Positions 24,835-32,680 of a stretch of 64,000 nt of DNA are shown piece by piece (position 1 is the first letter of the stretch; each line of letters begins with the position of its first letter). The position numbers and the translations under genes were made by a program. The notes beneath the pieces are model-generated. The model saw nothing but the letters and a program-made list of their open reading frames with translations. It had not been told where the DNA came from and did no database searches. The stretch lies in assembly GCA_022450045.1 (NCBI GenBank), contig JAKURD010000017.1:1-64000 (forward strand), read 5' to 3'. Source of the DNA: Gracilimonas sp. Lineage in GTDB: Bacteria > Bacteroidota > Rhodothermia > Balneolales > Balneolaceae.

Positions 24835-25950
24835 TTGAAGTTATTTCGGCATAATGATCTCGACTACAAATTTGCCCGGTATCCTAAAACCTCTAATCGA
24901 TCGCTGAGAGCCTGGAGCGCCGCTGAAGAATATGTTTTGCAGAAGATTGAGGAGTTAGAGCTTAGCTCAGAAAAGATCGTCATTTATAATGACCGCTTCG
25001 GCTTCTTAAGCTGCATTTTGAATGAGCATATGCCGCTGGTGATGGTGCATCGGAAAAGTCAGCAGCGATCCATTGAGCAAAATATGAATCTCAATAAGCT
25101 GGAATGGGATCGGGAAAGGCAGTTTTCTCCACTACCTGAATTGCCGGAAAAAGTGGACGTCGGGATCATCAACATTCCAAAAACCATGGACTTGTTTGAG
25201 CTGTATCTGAATCACCTTTCAAGATCGCTTTCTGAGCAAGGTATGGTGATCTGTTCGTTCATGACAAAATATTTTTCTCCCCAAATGTTGAGCATAGCCG
25301 GGGAGTATTTTGAGGATGTGGAACAAAGCCTTGCTCGCAAGAAGTCACGTTTGCTGATCCTGAAGAATAAAACCGAAAGACCGGCGAAAAAGCTTATTCA
25401 TACGATCCCTTTTGCTTTTGAGGGAGAGGGAAAGGAAGAGCTTCAACAGTATTTCGGGGTCTTCTCAAGCGGAAATATTGATTATGCTACACAGTTTTTG
25501 ATCGAGCACTTAACACTTAAGGATGATGATAAAAAGATGATGGATCTTGCTTCGGGGAATGGGGTGATTGCAAGGGCCATTCAGCTTAAAGATCCTGAAG
25601 CTGAGATTCACTTAATGGATGATTCAATATTGGCAGTCGAATCCTCCAAGTTAAACCTTGATCTCGCTAATACGAACTTTCATTGGGATGATACACTGAA
25701 GGATTTTGAAGTAAATTCATTTGATCTGGTGGTTTCAAATCCGCCATTTCATTTTGGAAATGAAACGAATATTGAAGTATCGTTGGGGTTATTTCAGGAA
25801 GTAGCCAACATCCTGAAACCGGGTGGGCGGTTTATCTGTGTGGCCAACAGGCATCTGAATTATAAAACCCATCTCGTGAAGAATTTTAGCAAGGTGAAGA
25901 TCATCAATCAAAATAAAAAATACGTGCTGTATGAATGCAAATTAACGTGA
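24835..25950 (+). CDS. rlmG: RlmG/RsmC-type rRNA (guanine-N2) methyltransferase
   Basis: This 371-residue two-domain methyltransferase has a degenerate N-terminal MTS domain with RSLRAWSAAEEYVLQKIE, like the L-AWDAADEYLL start of RlmG. The C-terminal catalytic domain has MMDLASGNGVIARAIQ as the SAM-binding loop and DLVVSNPPFHFGNET, in which the NPPFH motif is diagnostic of rRNA guanine-N2 methyltransferases. RlmG methylates G1835 of 23S rRNA, and the N-terminal match favours it over RsmC. The start is TTG at 24835, since no ATG lies in the right region. The last codons AAA TTA ACG TGA run into the left end of repeat A4, so stop and C-terminal residues come from the element. Confidence 0.85.
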   Translation: MKLFRHNDLDYKFARYPKTSNRSLRAWSAAEEYVLQKIEELELSSEKIVIYNDRFGFLSCILNEHMPLVMVHRKSQQRSIEQNMNLNKLEWDRERQFSPLPELPEKVDVGIINIPKTMDLFELYLNHLSRSLSEQGMVICSFMTKYFSPQMLSIAGEYFEDVEQSLARKKSRLLILKNKTERPAKKLIHTIPFAFEGEGKEELQQYFGVFSSGNIDYATQFLIEHLTLKDDDKKMMDLASGNGVIARAIQLKDPEAEIHLMDDSILAVESSKLNLDLANTNFHWDDTLKDFEVNSFDLVVSNPPFHFGNETNIEVSLGLFQEVANILKPGGRFICVANRHLNYKTHLVKNFSKVKIINQNKKYVLYECKLT

Positions 25951-26208
25951 GTTCGGAATAAAGAATGTTATAATAGCTGCAAGATCCATCTGAAGGAAAC
26001 CCCGTCTGATGGATGGGCCTGATCGGTGATACTGACGCAGGATGTTGGATTAGGATACGAACAAGCTTAGGGTCCCCAAATCAAACAAACGGTCAGATGG
26101 ACTTGGAGCCATCGGACCGGGAGGAAGGGACGAATTCGACCTGACGTACCTGGAGCCGTCAGGCCGTGCCTCAAAGGCTTTAGCGAGGATAATTATATCG
26201 AACGACGT
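25944..26208. mobile_element. MITE-like repeat family A, copy A4, opposite orientation
   Basis: The left end is AACGTGAGTTCGGAATAAAG and the right end is degraded (ATATCGAACGACGT). The interior is the reverse complement of A1/A6: it ends with CTCAAAGGCTTTAGCGAGGA and TAATTATAT where A1 and A6 begin ATAATTATCC. It contains GATGTTGGATTAGGATACGA and GGTCAGATGGACTTGGAGCC. No clear direct repeat remains. It fills most of the gap between rlmG and malic enzyme. Confidence 0.65.
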
Positions 26209-26265
26209 AACATTATCAGACAGGTGATTTTAGCCACCAAGGGTTTTTTTGAACGTACAAAATAA

Positions 26266-27417
26266 TCAGGCACTTTCTTTGATGGCTTCGGCAACGCGCT
26301 GAGGTACACGTTCATCAAAAGGACTTGGTATGACTTTCTCTGCTGATACAACTTCTACACAATCTGCTATAGCTTTTGCTGCAGTGATAAACATTTTAGT
26401 GGTTAGCTTGGTGAGCCGTGCATCGAGTGCTCCGCGGAATAAACCCGGAAACGCAAGTACGTTATTGATTTGGTTAGGGAAATCGGATCGCCCAGTGGCA
26501 ACTACAGAAGCACCTACTTCAAGGGCATCATCCGGCATGATCTCAGGGATCGGATTGGACATGGCAAAGATCATTGGGTCTTTGTTCATGCTTTTCACCA
26601 TTTCTTTAGAAAGTACATTCGGTACGGAAACCCCAATGAATACATCCATATCTTTAACAGCATCTTCCAGGCTGCCTTTGCGCATTTGCTTATTGGTGAT
26701 AGCTGCCATTTTTTGTTTTGTATCATTCAGGCTGTTACGGCCCTTGTAAATGATTCCACGGCTGTCACACATGATCACATCTTTTACCCCGGCTTCGAAA
26801 AGCAGCTTAACAATGGCAACTCCGGCAGCTCCGGCTCCGTTTATGATCACCTGAAGTTCTTCCATCTTTTTGTGAGTGATCTTCAGCGCATTATATATGC
26901 CGGCCAGGGTAACGATCGCAGTTCCATGTTGGTCGTCATGAAAAACGGGAATGTCTAATTCTTCTTTTAATCGGCGTTCGATCTCAAAACAACGGGGAGC
27001 TGAAATATCTTCCAGGTTGATCCCGCCAAACCCTGGTGCTATATTTTTCACGGTTCGGATGATCTCATCGGTATCCTGGGTATCCAATACGATAGGCATA
27101 GCATCTACGCCTGCAAATTTTTTGAAAAGGACAGCTTTCCCTTCCATAACAGGGAGCGAAGCTTCTGGGCCGATATTACCGAGGCCGAGTACGGCTGAGC
27201 CGTCACTTACCACCGCCACCATATTTCCTTTCGTGGTGTACTGGTATGCCTTTTCCTTATCGACTGCGATCTCTTCGCAGGGCCTTGCCACTCCCGGAGT
27301 GTATGCAATACTCAGGTCGTCTTTGGTTTCAAGCGGCATTTTTGGTTCAATGGAGATCTTGCCTTTATACTTTTTATGGGCTTCGATGGCTAATTTAGCG
27401 TAGTCTTTCTTCGACAT
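26266..27417 (-). CDS. NAD(P)-dependent malic enzyme (short form)
   Basis: This 383-residue protein has the small malic enzyme form, without the phosphotransacetylase-like C-terminal domain of MaeB. It decarboxylates malate to pyruvate with reduction of NAD(P). LSIAYTPGVARPCEEIAVDK is the family N-terminal motif. VAVVSDGSAVLGLGNIGPEA and GGINLEDISAPRCFEIER carry metal and malate ligands. VFHDDQHGTAIVTLAGIYNA and INGAGAAGVAIVKLL form the dinucleotide-binding part. NPIPEIMPDDALEVGASVVA and GRSDFPNQINNVLAFPGLFR follow. Cofactor preference is not readable with confidence. It is a single gene; the M1 peptidase terminator lies directly downstream. Confidence 0.94.
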   Translation of the reverse strand: MSKKDYAKLAIEAHKKYKGKISIEPKMPLETKDDLSIAYTPGVARPCEEIAVDKEKAYQYTTKGNMVAVVSDGSAVLGLGNIGPEASLPVMEGKAVLFKKFAGVDAMPIVLDTQDTDEIIRTVKNIAPGFGGINLEDISAPRCFEIERRLKEELDIPVFHDDQHGTAIVTLAGIYNALKITHKKMEELQVIINGAGAAGVAIVKLLFEAGVKDVIMCDSRGIIYKGRNSLNDTKQKMAAITNKQMRKGSLEDAVKDMDVFIGVSVPNVLSKEMVKSMNKDPMIFAMSNPIPEIMPDDALEVGASVVATGRSDFPNQINNVLAFPGLFRGALDARLTKLTTKMFITAAKAIADCVEVVSAEKVIPSPFDERVPQRVAEAIKESA

Positions 27418-27502
27418 GGGAGATATGTGTTAAGGAGTCCTTGAATATAAGACGCCTAAATTCTTTGCTTTAATTATTTATGTAAAATTCCTTCCAACAA
27501 AA

Positions 27503-27527
27503 AAGGCGTTGCAACTTGCAACGCCTT
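27503..27527 (-). terminator. Rho-independent terminator of the M1 peptidase gene
   Basis: AAGGCGTTGCAA (27503-27514) pairs with TTGCAACGCCTT (27516-27527). Read on the minus strand the stem is followed by a run of T (27498-27502), 25 nt beyond the peptidase stop codon. Confidence 0.75.
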
Positions 27528-27551
27528 AAATGATTTGCTAAAAATAAGAAA

Positions 27552-29435
27552 TTATTCGCTCAACATTGAAGCTACATCGAAAGAATTATTCTCTCTGTTG
27601 ATGTCTGCCAATCGTTGGCTGGGATCAATAGTGATCTGTTTGATCTCGGAAGCGGGTTTGTCAATGGTGAAATTGTACTCAGGATCAACCCAAGGCCAGT
27701 CTTCCAGCACGGTACGCTCCATGTTGTTTTCAGCTGGCTTCTCACCGCGCATCATGCGCAACGGGATGTAGTACAATTCACTGCTTCCATCGGCATATTC
27801 AACCACAATATCGAGAGGCATAGGCATGAGTTCGATCCGCTCAAGATTAACAACAGTTTTGTCATTATCACCAAGAACCGATTCAAGACCATAGTCGATG
27901 GTTTTGGTTGTCTGAACGAAGTATTCATAATACCAATCCAGGATCATACCTGATTCTTTTTCCATGATCTGAATAAAATCAAGATCAGTTGGGTGTTTTA
28001 ACTTCCATTCTTCATGATAGCTAAGCATGCCTTTTCGGAACGCCTCTTCACCAATTACATAGCTCAGCTGTGCCAGGAAAACGGCTCCTTTGGAATACGC
28101 TGCCACGCTGTAGGCACGATTTGTGTTATAGTGGTCGGCATGTGTGGTCAAAGGTTCTTCCAGGTCGCTTTTCACAATAAACTGATAGCCACGGTAGGAG
28201 CCGGCATAAGGAAAGTCGGATCCCCGATCAAACAAGTGATTCATAGTCTCAGCGGATGCAAAACTGGTGAAGCCTTCATCCATCCACTCATGTAAGCTTT
28301 CGTTGGTGGCCAGTACGTTTTGAAACCAGCTGTGATACATCTCGTGAACCATCACTCCGACTAAACTTCCAAGGCTGCGACCACCGGTGATGAGTGTTCC
28401 CATAGGATATTCCATACCGCCATCACCGCCCTGCAGGTTGGTATATTGCGGATAGGGATATTCACCAAAATGCTCGTTGGCATATTCAAAAGCCCGGATG
28501 GTGTAATTGACCAGCTCTTCCCAGTTTTTGGTGTACTGCGCATTCTCTTCATCCGAAGCGCCTTCAACTACAGCCGGCTGCTGATATAAAAAATGCAGTT
28601 TTGGTCCGTCGGGAACCTGAGCTGTTACATGTTTGAAATCAGGATCAGCTCCCCAAAAGAAGTCGATCACATTCTCGGCTTTGAAGTACCAGGTCATTTT
28701 ATCACCGGAAGGGCGGTTTACGGCAGCTCCTTCCTCTTCGTATCCATATCCGATCTCATTAGGGTTTTGCAGAGTTCCGGTTCCACCAAGTACATAATCC
28801 TGATCAATGGTGATCTTTACATCAAATTCACCGAATGGCCCGTGAAATTCACGCCCCACATATTCATTGGGATGCCATCCCTGATGGTCGTACTCAGCAA
28901 GTTTCGGGTACCATTGACTCATGGAAAATTCAACACCTTCAGCATTATTCCATCCGGAACGTCGGATTTGAAGGGGAACCTGGGCATCCCACTCCATTTT
29001 GAAGGTCACGGTTTCGCCGGGCTTAATAGATTCATTAAGATCTACGACCAACACTGTTCCGTCCACTTCATAATTAACGACGGTTCCGTTTTGGGTAAGA
29101 GAACGCACTCTCTGGTAGCCGATCTCATCCTCCTCCAAATGGTAGATTCGGTCGCGAACACGGCTGTCGGGATCCTGAATAGTCCTGGACCGCACATCCA
29201 TCATACTGCCGGGCTGAAAGGCATTGAAGTAGAGATGGTAGTACACACGGTCTAAAACATCCGGAGAATTGTTGGTGTATTCAAGAGTTTGGTTGCCGGC
29301 ATACTGATGATTTTCAGCATCCATATTGATCTCCATGGTGTAATCGACATGCTGCTGCCAGTAATCCCGGTCTTGGGCCTGGAGCATAGGTATGGTAAAA
29401 AGTGTTGTGAGTAGTAGCGTTAGTAGGTTTTTCAT
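27552..29435 (-). CDS. Secreted M1-family metallopeptidase
   Basis: This 627-residue exported protein has a signal peptide (MKNLLTLLLTTLFTIPMLQA). The N-terminal beta-domain has YTMEINMDAENHQYAGNQTL, the usual substrate-docking layer of M1 enzymes. The catalytic part carries GGDGGMEYPMGTLITGG, an exopeptidase GxMEN-like motif changed to GGMEYP, and the zinc motif VMVHEMYHSWFQN with the downstream Glu in WMDEGFTSFASAE. It would act on peptides in the periplasm or outside. The GGMEYP variant is common in the Bacteroidota M1 group. It lies 19 nt downstream of recR on the same strand and could be read through from it. The terminator follows. Confidence 0.9.
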   Translation of the reverse strand: MKNLLTLLLTTLFTIPMLQAQDRDYWQQHVDYTMEINMDAENHQYAGNQTLEYTNNSPDVLDRVYYHLYFNAFQPGSMMDVRSRTIQDPDSRVRDRIYHLEEDEIGYQRVRSLTQNGTVVNYEVDGTVLVVDLNESIKPGETVTFKMEWDAQVPLQIRRSGWNNAEGVEFSMSQWYPKLAEYDHQGWHPNEYVGREFHGPFGEFDVKITIDQDYVLGGTGTLQNPNEIGYGYEEEGAAVNRPSGDKMTWYFKAENVIDFFWGADPDFKHVTAQVPDGPKLHFLYQQPAVVEGASDEENAQYTKNWEELVNYTIRAFEYANEHFGEYPYPQYTNLQGGDGGMEYPMGTLITGGRSLGSLVGVMVHEMYHSWFQNVLATNESLHEWMDEGFTSFASAETMNHLFDRGSDFPYAGSYRGYQFIVKSDLEEPLTTHADHYNTNRAYSVAAYSKGAVFLAQLSYVIGEEAFRKGMLSYHEEWKLKHPTDLDFIQIMEKESGMILDWYYEYFVQTTKTIDYGLESVLGDNDKTVVNLERIELMPMPLDIVVEYADGSSELYYIPLRMMRGEKPAENNMERTVLEDWPWVDPEYNFTIDKPASEIKQITIDPSQRLADINRENNSFDVASMLSE

Positions 29436-29454
29436 GTTTGATATGTTCCGTTAA

Positions 29455-30057
29455 TTAAAAACTATTCCTGCTGGCGAAGGCCCTGCTTAATGTTGCTTCG
29501 TCTATAAATTCCAGTTCGGTTCCCATTGGGATACCATAAGCAATACGAGTCACCTTTACTTCATATTGCTTCAGCAATTTGTTGATGTAATAGGAAGTAG
29601 CCTCCCCTTCCGCGTCGGGATTCAATGCCAGTATGATCTCGTTGATCTGATCATCTTCCCCAACCCGCTTCAGCAATTCCTGAATGCGAAGTTTATCCGG
29701 CCCGATGTTATCCATCGGAGAGATCACCCCGCCAAGCACATGATATCGCCCCCGGAATTCATTCGATTTCTCGATGATATAGACATCGTTGAATTCCTCC
29801 ACCACGCAAATGGCAGAGGGATCACGTTTAGGGTTATCGCAAATTTTACAAGGGTCGGAATCACTTACATTGCCACATATGGAACAGCGGGTAACTTTTT
29901 CCTTAAGGTCAACAATGGCCTGAGCGAGTTTGAATGCGTAATCATCATTTTGTTTAAGAAGATGAATAGCAATACGCTGGGCCGATTTTCGTCCTGTTCC
30001 GGGCAATTTGGCGAGCTGTTCAATAGCCCGCTCTAAAAATTCTGAGGTTATCTGCAT
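29455..30057 (-). CDS. recR: Recombination mediator protein RecR
   Basis: This 200-residue RecR works with RecF and RecO to load RecA at gaps. It starts with the helix-hairpin-helix region (AIEQLAKLPGTGRKSAQRIA), then the four-cysteine zinc finger CSICGNVSDSDPCKIC, then the Toprim domain with ICVVEEFNDVYIIEKSNEF, GRYHVLGGVISPMDNIGPD and EIILALNPDAEGEATSYYI. The C-terminal Walker-like segment VTRIAYGIPMGTELEFIDE is present. It forms the common dnaX-ybaB-recR order on the minus strand, with gaps of 152 and 79 nt filled by short palindromes. Confidence 0.97.
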   Translation of the reverse strand: MQITSEFLERAIEQLAKLPGTGRKSAQRIAIHLLKQNDDYAFKLAQAIVDLKEKVTRCSICGNVSDSDPCKICDNPKRDPSAICVVEEFNDVYIIEKSNEFRGRYHVLGGVISPMDNIGPDKLRIQELLKRVGEDDQINEIILALNPDAEGEATSYYINKLLKQYEVKVTRIAYGIPMGTELEFIDEATLSRAFASRNSF

Positions 30058-30082
30058 TTATAATGTTAAGTGTTAAATGCAT

Positions 30083-30114
30083 AAATGTTAAATGAGGGCA
30101 CCCATTTAACATTT
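30083..30114. repeat. 12-bp inverted repeat between ybaB and recR
   Basis: AAATGTTAAATG (30083-30094) pairs with CATTTAACATTT (30103-30114), loop 8 nt. It is the same sequence type as the 19-bp palindrome at 14837-14876. Confidence 0.55.
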
Positions 30115-30136
30115 AAAACTGAGGCATTTAAAATTA

Positions 30137-30484
30137 CTAAAGTCCAAATTTTGACATATCCATTCCGGGGATTCCGCCGCCGGGCATCATATTCTTATAC
30201 ATGTCCTGCATTTTTTCCTTAGATGCCGCCTCGGCTTTTTCGAGGGCTTTATTCACACCGGCCACGATCAGGTCTTCCAGCATTTCTTTATCAGAAGGGT
30301 CCACCACATCGTTATCCATTTTTATGGAAATGATCTGCTTATTGCCGTTGGCTTTCACTTTCACCATGCCGCCACCGGCTTCAGCCTCCACAATAACTTC
30401 ATTCAACCCTTTCTGGGCTTCCTGCATTTTAGTTTGCATTTCCTGAATTTTGCCGAACATATCGGCCATATTAAAGTCACTCAT
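30137..30484 (-). CDS. ybaB: YbaB/EbfC family nucleoid-associated protein
   Basis: This 115-residue protein has the YbaB/EbfC fold: long helices around one small sheet. DMFGKIQEMQTKMQEAQKGL is the first helix, VEAEAGGGMVKVKANGNKQI the sheet with the conserved GGG-V-V-NG, and DLIVAGVNKALEKAEAASKE the last helix. The Met/Gly-rich tail MPGGGIPGMDMSKFGL is usual in this group. Homologues bind DNA as dimers. It is placed between dnaX and recR as in most bacteria. Confidence 0.95.
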   Translation of the reverse strand: MSDFNMADMFGKIQEMQTKMQEAQKGLNEVIVEAEAGGGMVKVKANGNKQIISIKMDNDVVDPSDKEMLEDLIVAGVNKALEKAEAASKEKMQDMYKNMMPGGGIPGMDMSKFGL

Positions 30485-30554
30485 AATTCTAAATTAGATT
30501 GATTGTTTCAATGAAAACCTGTGAGCATCTAAAACTTCACAGCGTTAATTTATT

Positions 30555-30635
30555 CTTTTTTTTAAGCTCTCAGCAGTCAGGCATCAGCTTTCAGCTTGTA
30601 AGCGCTGACGGCTGATAGCTGGCGTCTGACAGCTA
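30555..30635. repeat. Imperfect AGCTGACAGC-type inverted repeat
   Basis: AGCTCTCAGCAGTCAGGCAT, CAGCTTTCAGCTTGTAAGCG, then CTGACGGCTGATAGCTGGCG and TCTGACAGCT can fold into one long interrupted hairpin. It lies directly after the dnaX stop and may double as its terminator. Confidence 0.5.
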
Positions 30636-30636
30636 A

Positions 30637-32478
30637 TTAATACTCAAGTTCTGCCCCAAATATCTCCACAATATCACGGATGATAGGGTCTTTTTGTTGT
30701 ATTTGCTTAAAGCGTTCATATACGCTCATGGGTTTGTCCTTTTCATCGGGTTCGCCTACGGAGATATTAAAACGCAGCACACTCCCTGTAAATTCCTTTA
30801 GTTTTATCTGAAGATCGGTGCTTTGTTCGTTAAGCATTTTTTGGGCAAAAGAGCTTTCACACTCCAGATACAACTCCCCGCCTTTTACTTTCAATACTTT
30901 CACGCGTTCCATCTGGAGGTGAAGCAGCATGGGGAAATCACCTTTTAATGAATTCACATATTCCTCCCACTTTTCCCGAACAAATTCGGTTGTGAGTTTT
31001 GCGTGTGAAGCTTCCTCTTTGTTTTGTCGGGAAGCAGATTCTGCAATAGCTGGCTCGGTTTTTTGAATCGGTTTTTGGGAGGCTTTGACCTTTTTGGAAA
31101 GGCTCGTCGCCAAAGCCGGAGCTCCCATATCAAAATCATCCTCTTCTTCTACATCCTGATCATAAGAAGCCTCTTCATCCTCCGGTTCTTCGGAATCTTG
31201 CACCGAAAGCTCAGGTTCATCTGCTTCCTGTTCTTCTTTTTGAACACCATTTGAGTCCCCGTTATTTTGGCTTTGCGGAGAAGTTGAATCGGTTTTGGTC
31301 GCTCCGTTTTTTTGGAGTGAACTGTTTTGAGAAGTACTTACGAAGTTACCGAAGTTTTTTTTTAATTCCTGAAGACCTTTAAGCAGCTCAGACAACTGCT
31401 CAGATTGCTCCATATGTATAAGCTTGAGCAAGGTGATTTCAAACTGAATTCGGGGCTGACTCGCATCCTTTAGCTTGATCTGGGCTTCACTGATGATGTG
31501 CAGCATCCGCATCAAGTCCTCCCTCGAAAAATTCTTTGCGGTTTGCAGGTAGCGTTTCTTGGTTTCTTCCGATTCCTCCACCAGATAAAGCTGAGAACTT
31601 TCGTGGGCGATATACAAATTCCGTAAGTGCTCGGTCAGCCCGATCAAATATTCCTGAATATCATAACCTTCCTGCAGCAGGGTGTTGATGAGCTCCAGCC
31701 CCTTATCGGCATCGTGTTCCTTCACACACTCCATAAACTGGAACAGACGTTCGGTTCCCACCACATTCAGCGCCTGTAACAATTCATTATGGGTGATGGT
31801 TTCCCCGCAAAAAGCGATCGCCTGATCCATTAGTCCGAGCGCATCTCGCAAAGCTCCATCAGCTTTTTTGGCAATTACGTGAAGCGATTCTTCATCTATG
31901 GAAATATCTTCATCGAGAGAAATTTTTCGGAGCCGCTGTACGATCTCATCCACAGAGATACGCTTAAAATCGAAGCGTTGTACGCGAGATAAAATGGTGG
32001 GAAGAACCTTATGAGGCTCTGTCGTCGCAAAAATAAAAATAGCGTGCTCGGGCGGTTCTTCCAGCGTTTTCAGCAGTGCGTTGAATGCCGCCTTACTGAG
32101 CATATGAACCTCATCCACGATGAACACTTTGTAGCGGCCGTTTTGAGGCGGAATGCGAACGCTTTCCCGAAGGTGATGCACATCATCCACCTTGTTGTTG
32201 GAGGCAGCATCCATCTCTACAATGTTCAGTGTTTGATTCAGCGACTCGCCATCCACGCTGGTATCAATTTCATTGATGGTACGGGCAAGCACCCGGGCCA
32301 TAGTGGTTTTTCCTACACCGCGCGGACCGCAAAACATATAGGCGTGAGAAAGCCGTCCTTGTTTGATGGCATTCTTTATGGTGCTGCTCACATGTTCCTG
32401 CGATACAATATCCTCAAAAGAAGTCGGCCGGTATTTTCGGGTAAGTGCGCGGTAGGTTTCTGACATGGATAAACTCAT
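30637..32478 (-). CDS. dnaX: DNA polymerase III subunit gamma/tau
   Basis: This 613-residue clamp-loader ATPase has Walker A GPRGVGKTTMARVLA at about 45-60, FIVDEVHMLSKAAFNALLKT with DExx, EEPPEHAIFIFATTEPHKV, and the sensor/arginine-finger SRVQRFDFKR. It starts MSLSMSETYRALTRKYRP; the second Met (32466) is an equally good start. The region that normally holds a four-cysteine zinc module, between Walker A and EMDAASNNKV, reads ARTINEIDTSVDGESLNQTL and has no cysteine. An acidic, Gln/Ser-rich linker (about 380-470) separates the AAA+ part from a C-terminal tau-like domain. It heads the dnaX-ybaB-recR cluster. Confidence 0.95.
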   Translation of the reverse strand: MSLSMSETYRALTRKYRPTSFEDIVSQEHVSSTIKNAIKQGRLSHAYMFCGPRGVGKTTMARVLARTINEIDTSVDGESLNQTLNIVEMDAASNNKVDDVHHLRESVRIPPQNGRYKVFIVDEVHMLSKAAFNALLKTLEEPPEHAIFIFATTEPHKVLPTILSRVQRFDFKRISVDEIVQRLRKISLDEDISIDEESLHVIAKKADGALRDALGLMDQAIAFCGETITHNELLQALNVVGTERLFQFMECVKEHDADKGLELINTLLQEGYDIQEYLIGLTEHLRNLYIAHESSQLYLVEESEETKKRYLQTAKNFSREDLMRMLHIISEAQIKLKDASQPRIQFEITLLKLIHMEQSEQLSELLKGLQELKKNFGNFVSTSQNSSLQKNGATKTDSTSPQSQNNGDSNGVQKEEQEADEPELSVQDSEEPEDEEASYDQDVEEEDDFDMGAPALATSLSKKVKASQKPIQKTEPAIAESASRQNKEEASHAKLTTEFVREKWEEYVNSLKGDFPMLLHLQMERVKVLKVKGGELYLECESSFAQKMLNEQSTDLQIKLKEFTGSVLRFNISVGEPDEKDKPMSVYERFKQIQQKDPIIRDIVEIFGAELEY

Positions 32479-32680
32479 TTTACAATCAAAACAATGTACA
32501 AAATATGAGGTAAAAAATTAGGAGGAAAAGGGAAGGAAATTTTGTCCGGCTCTTGAAACTGTAGGTGTAACTTTGGACTAAACGGCGTGGCATTCAACAT
32601 TTTTATATAGCAAAATGACCGGGTTTACAAAACAGCTTCGTATTTGAAAGTAAATAAGAATGTTAAGTTCAAAAAAACAA

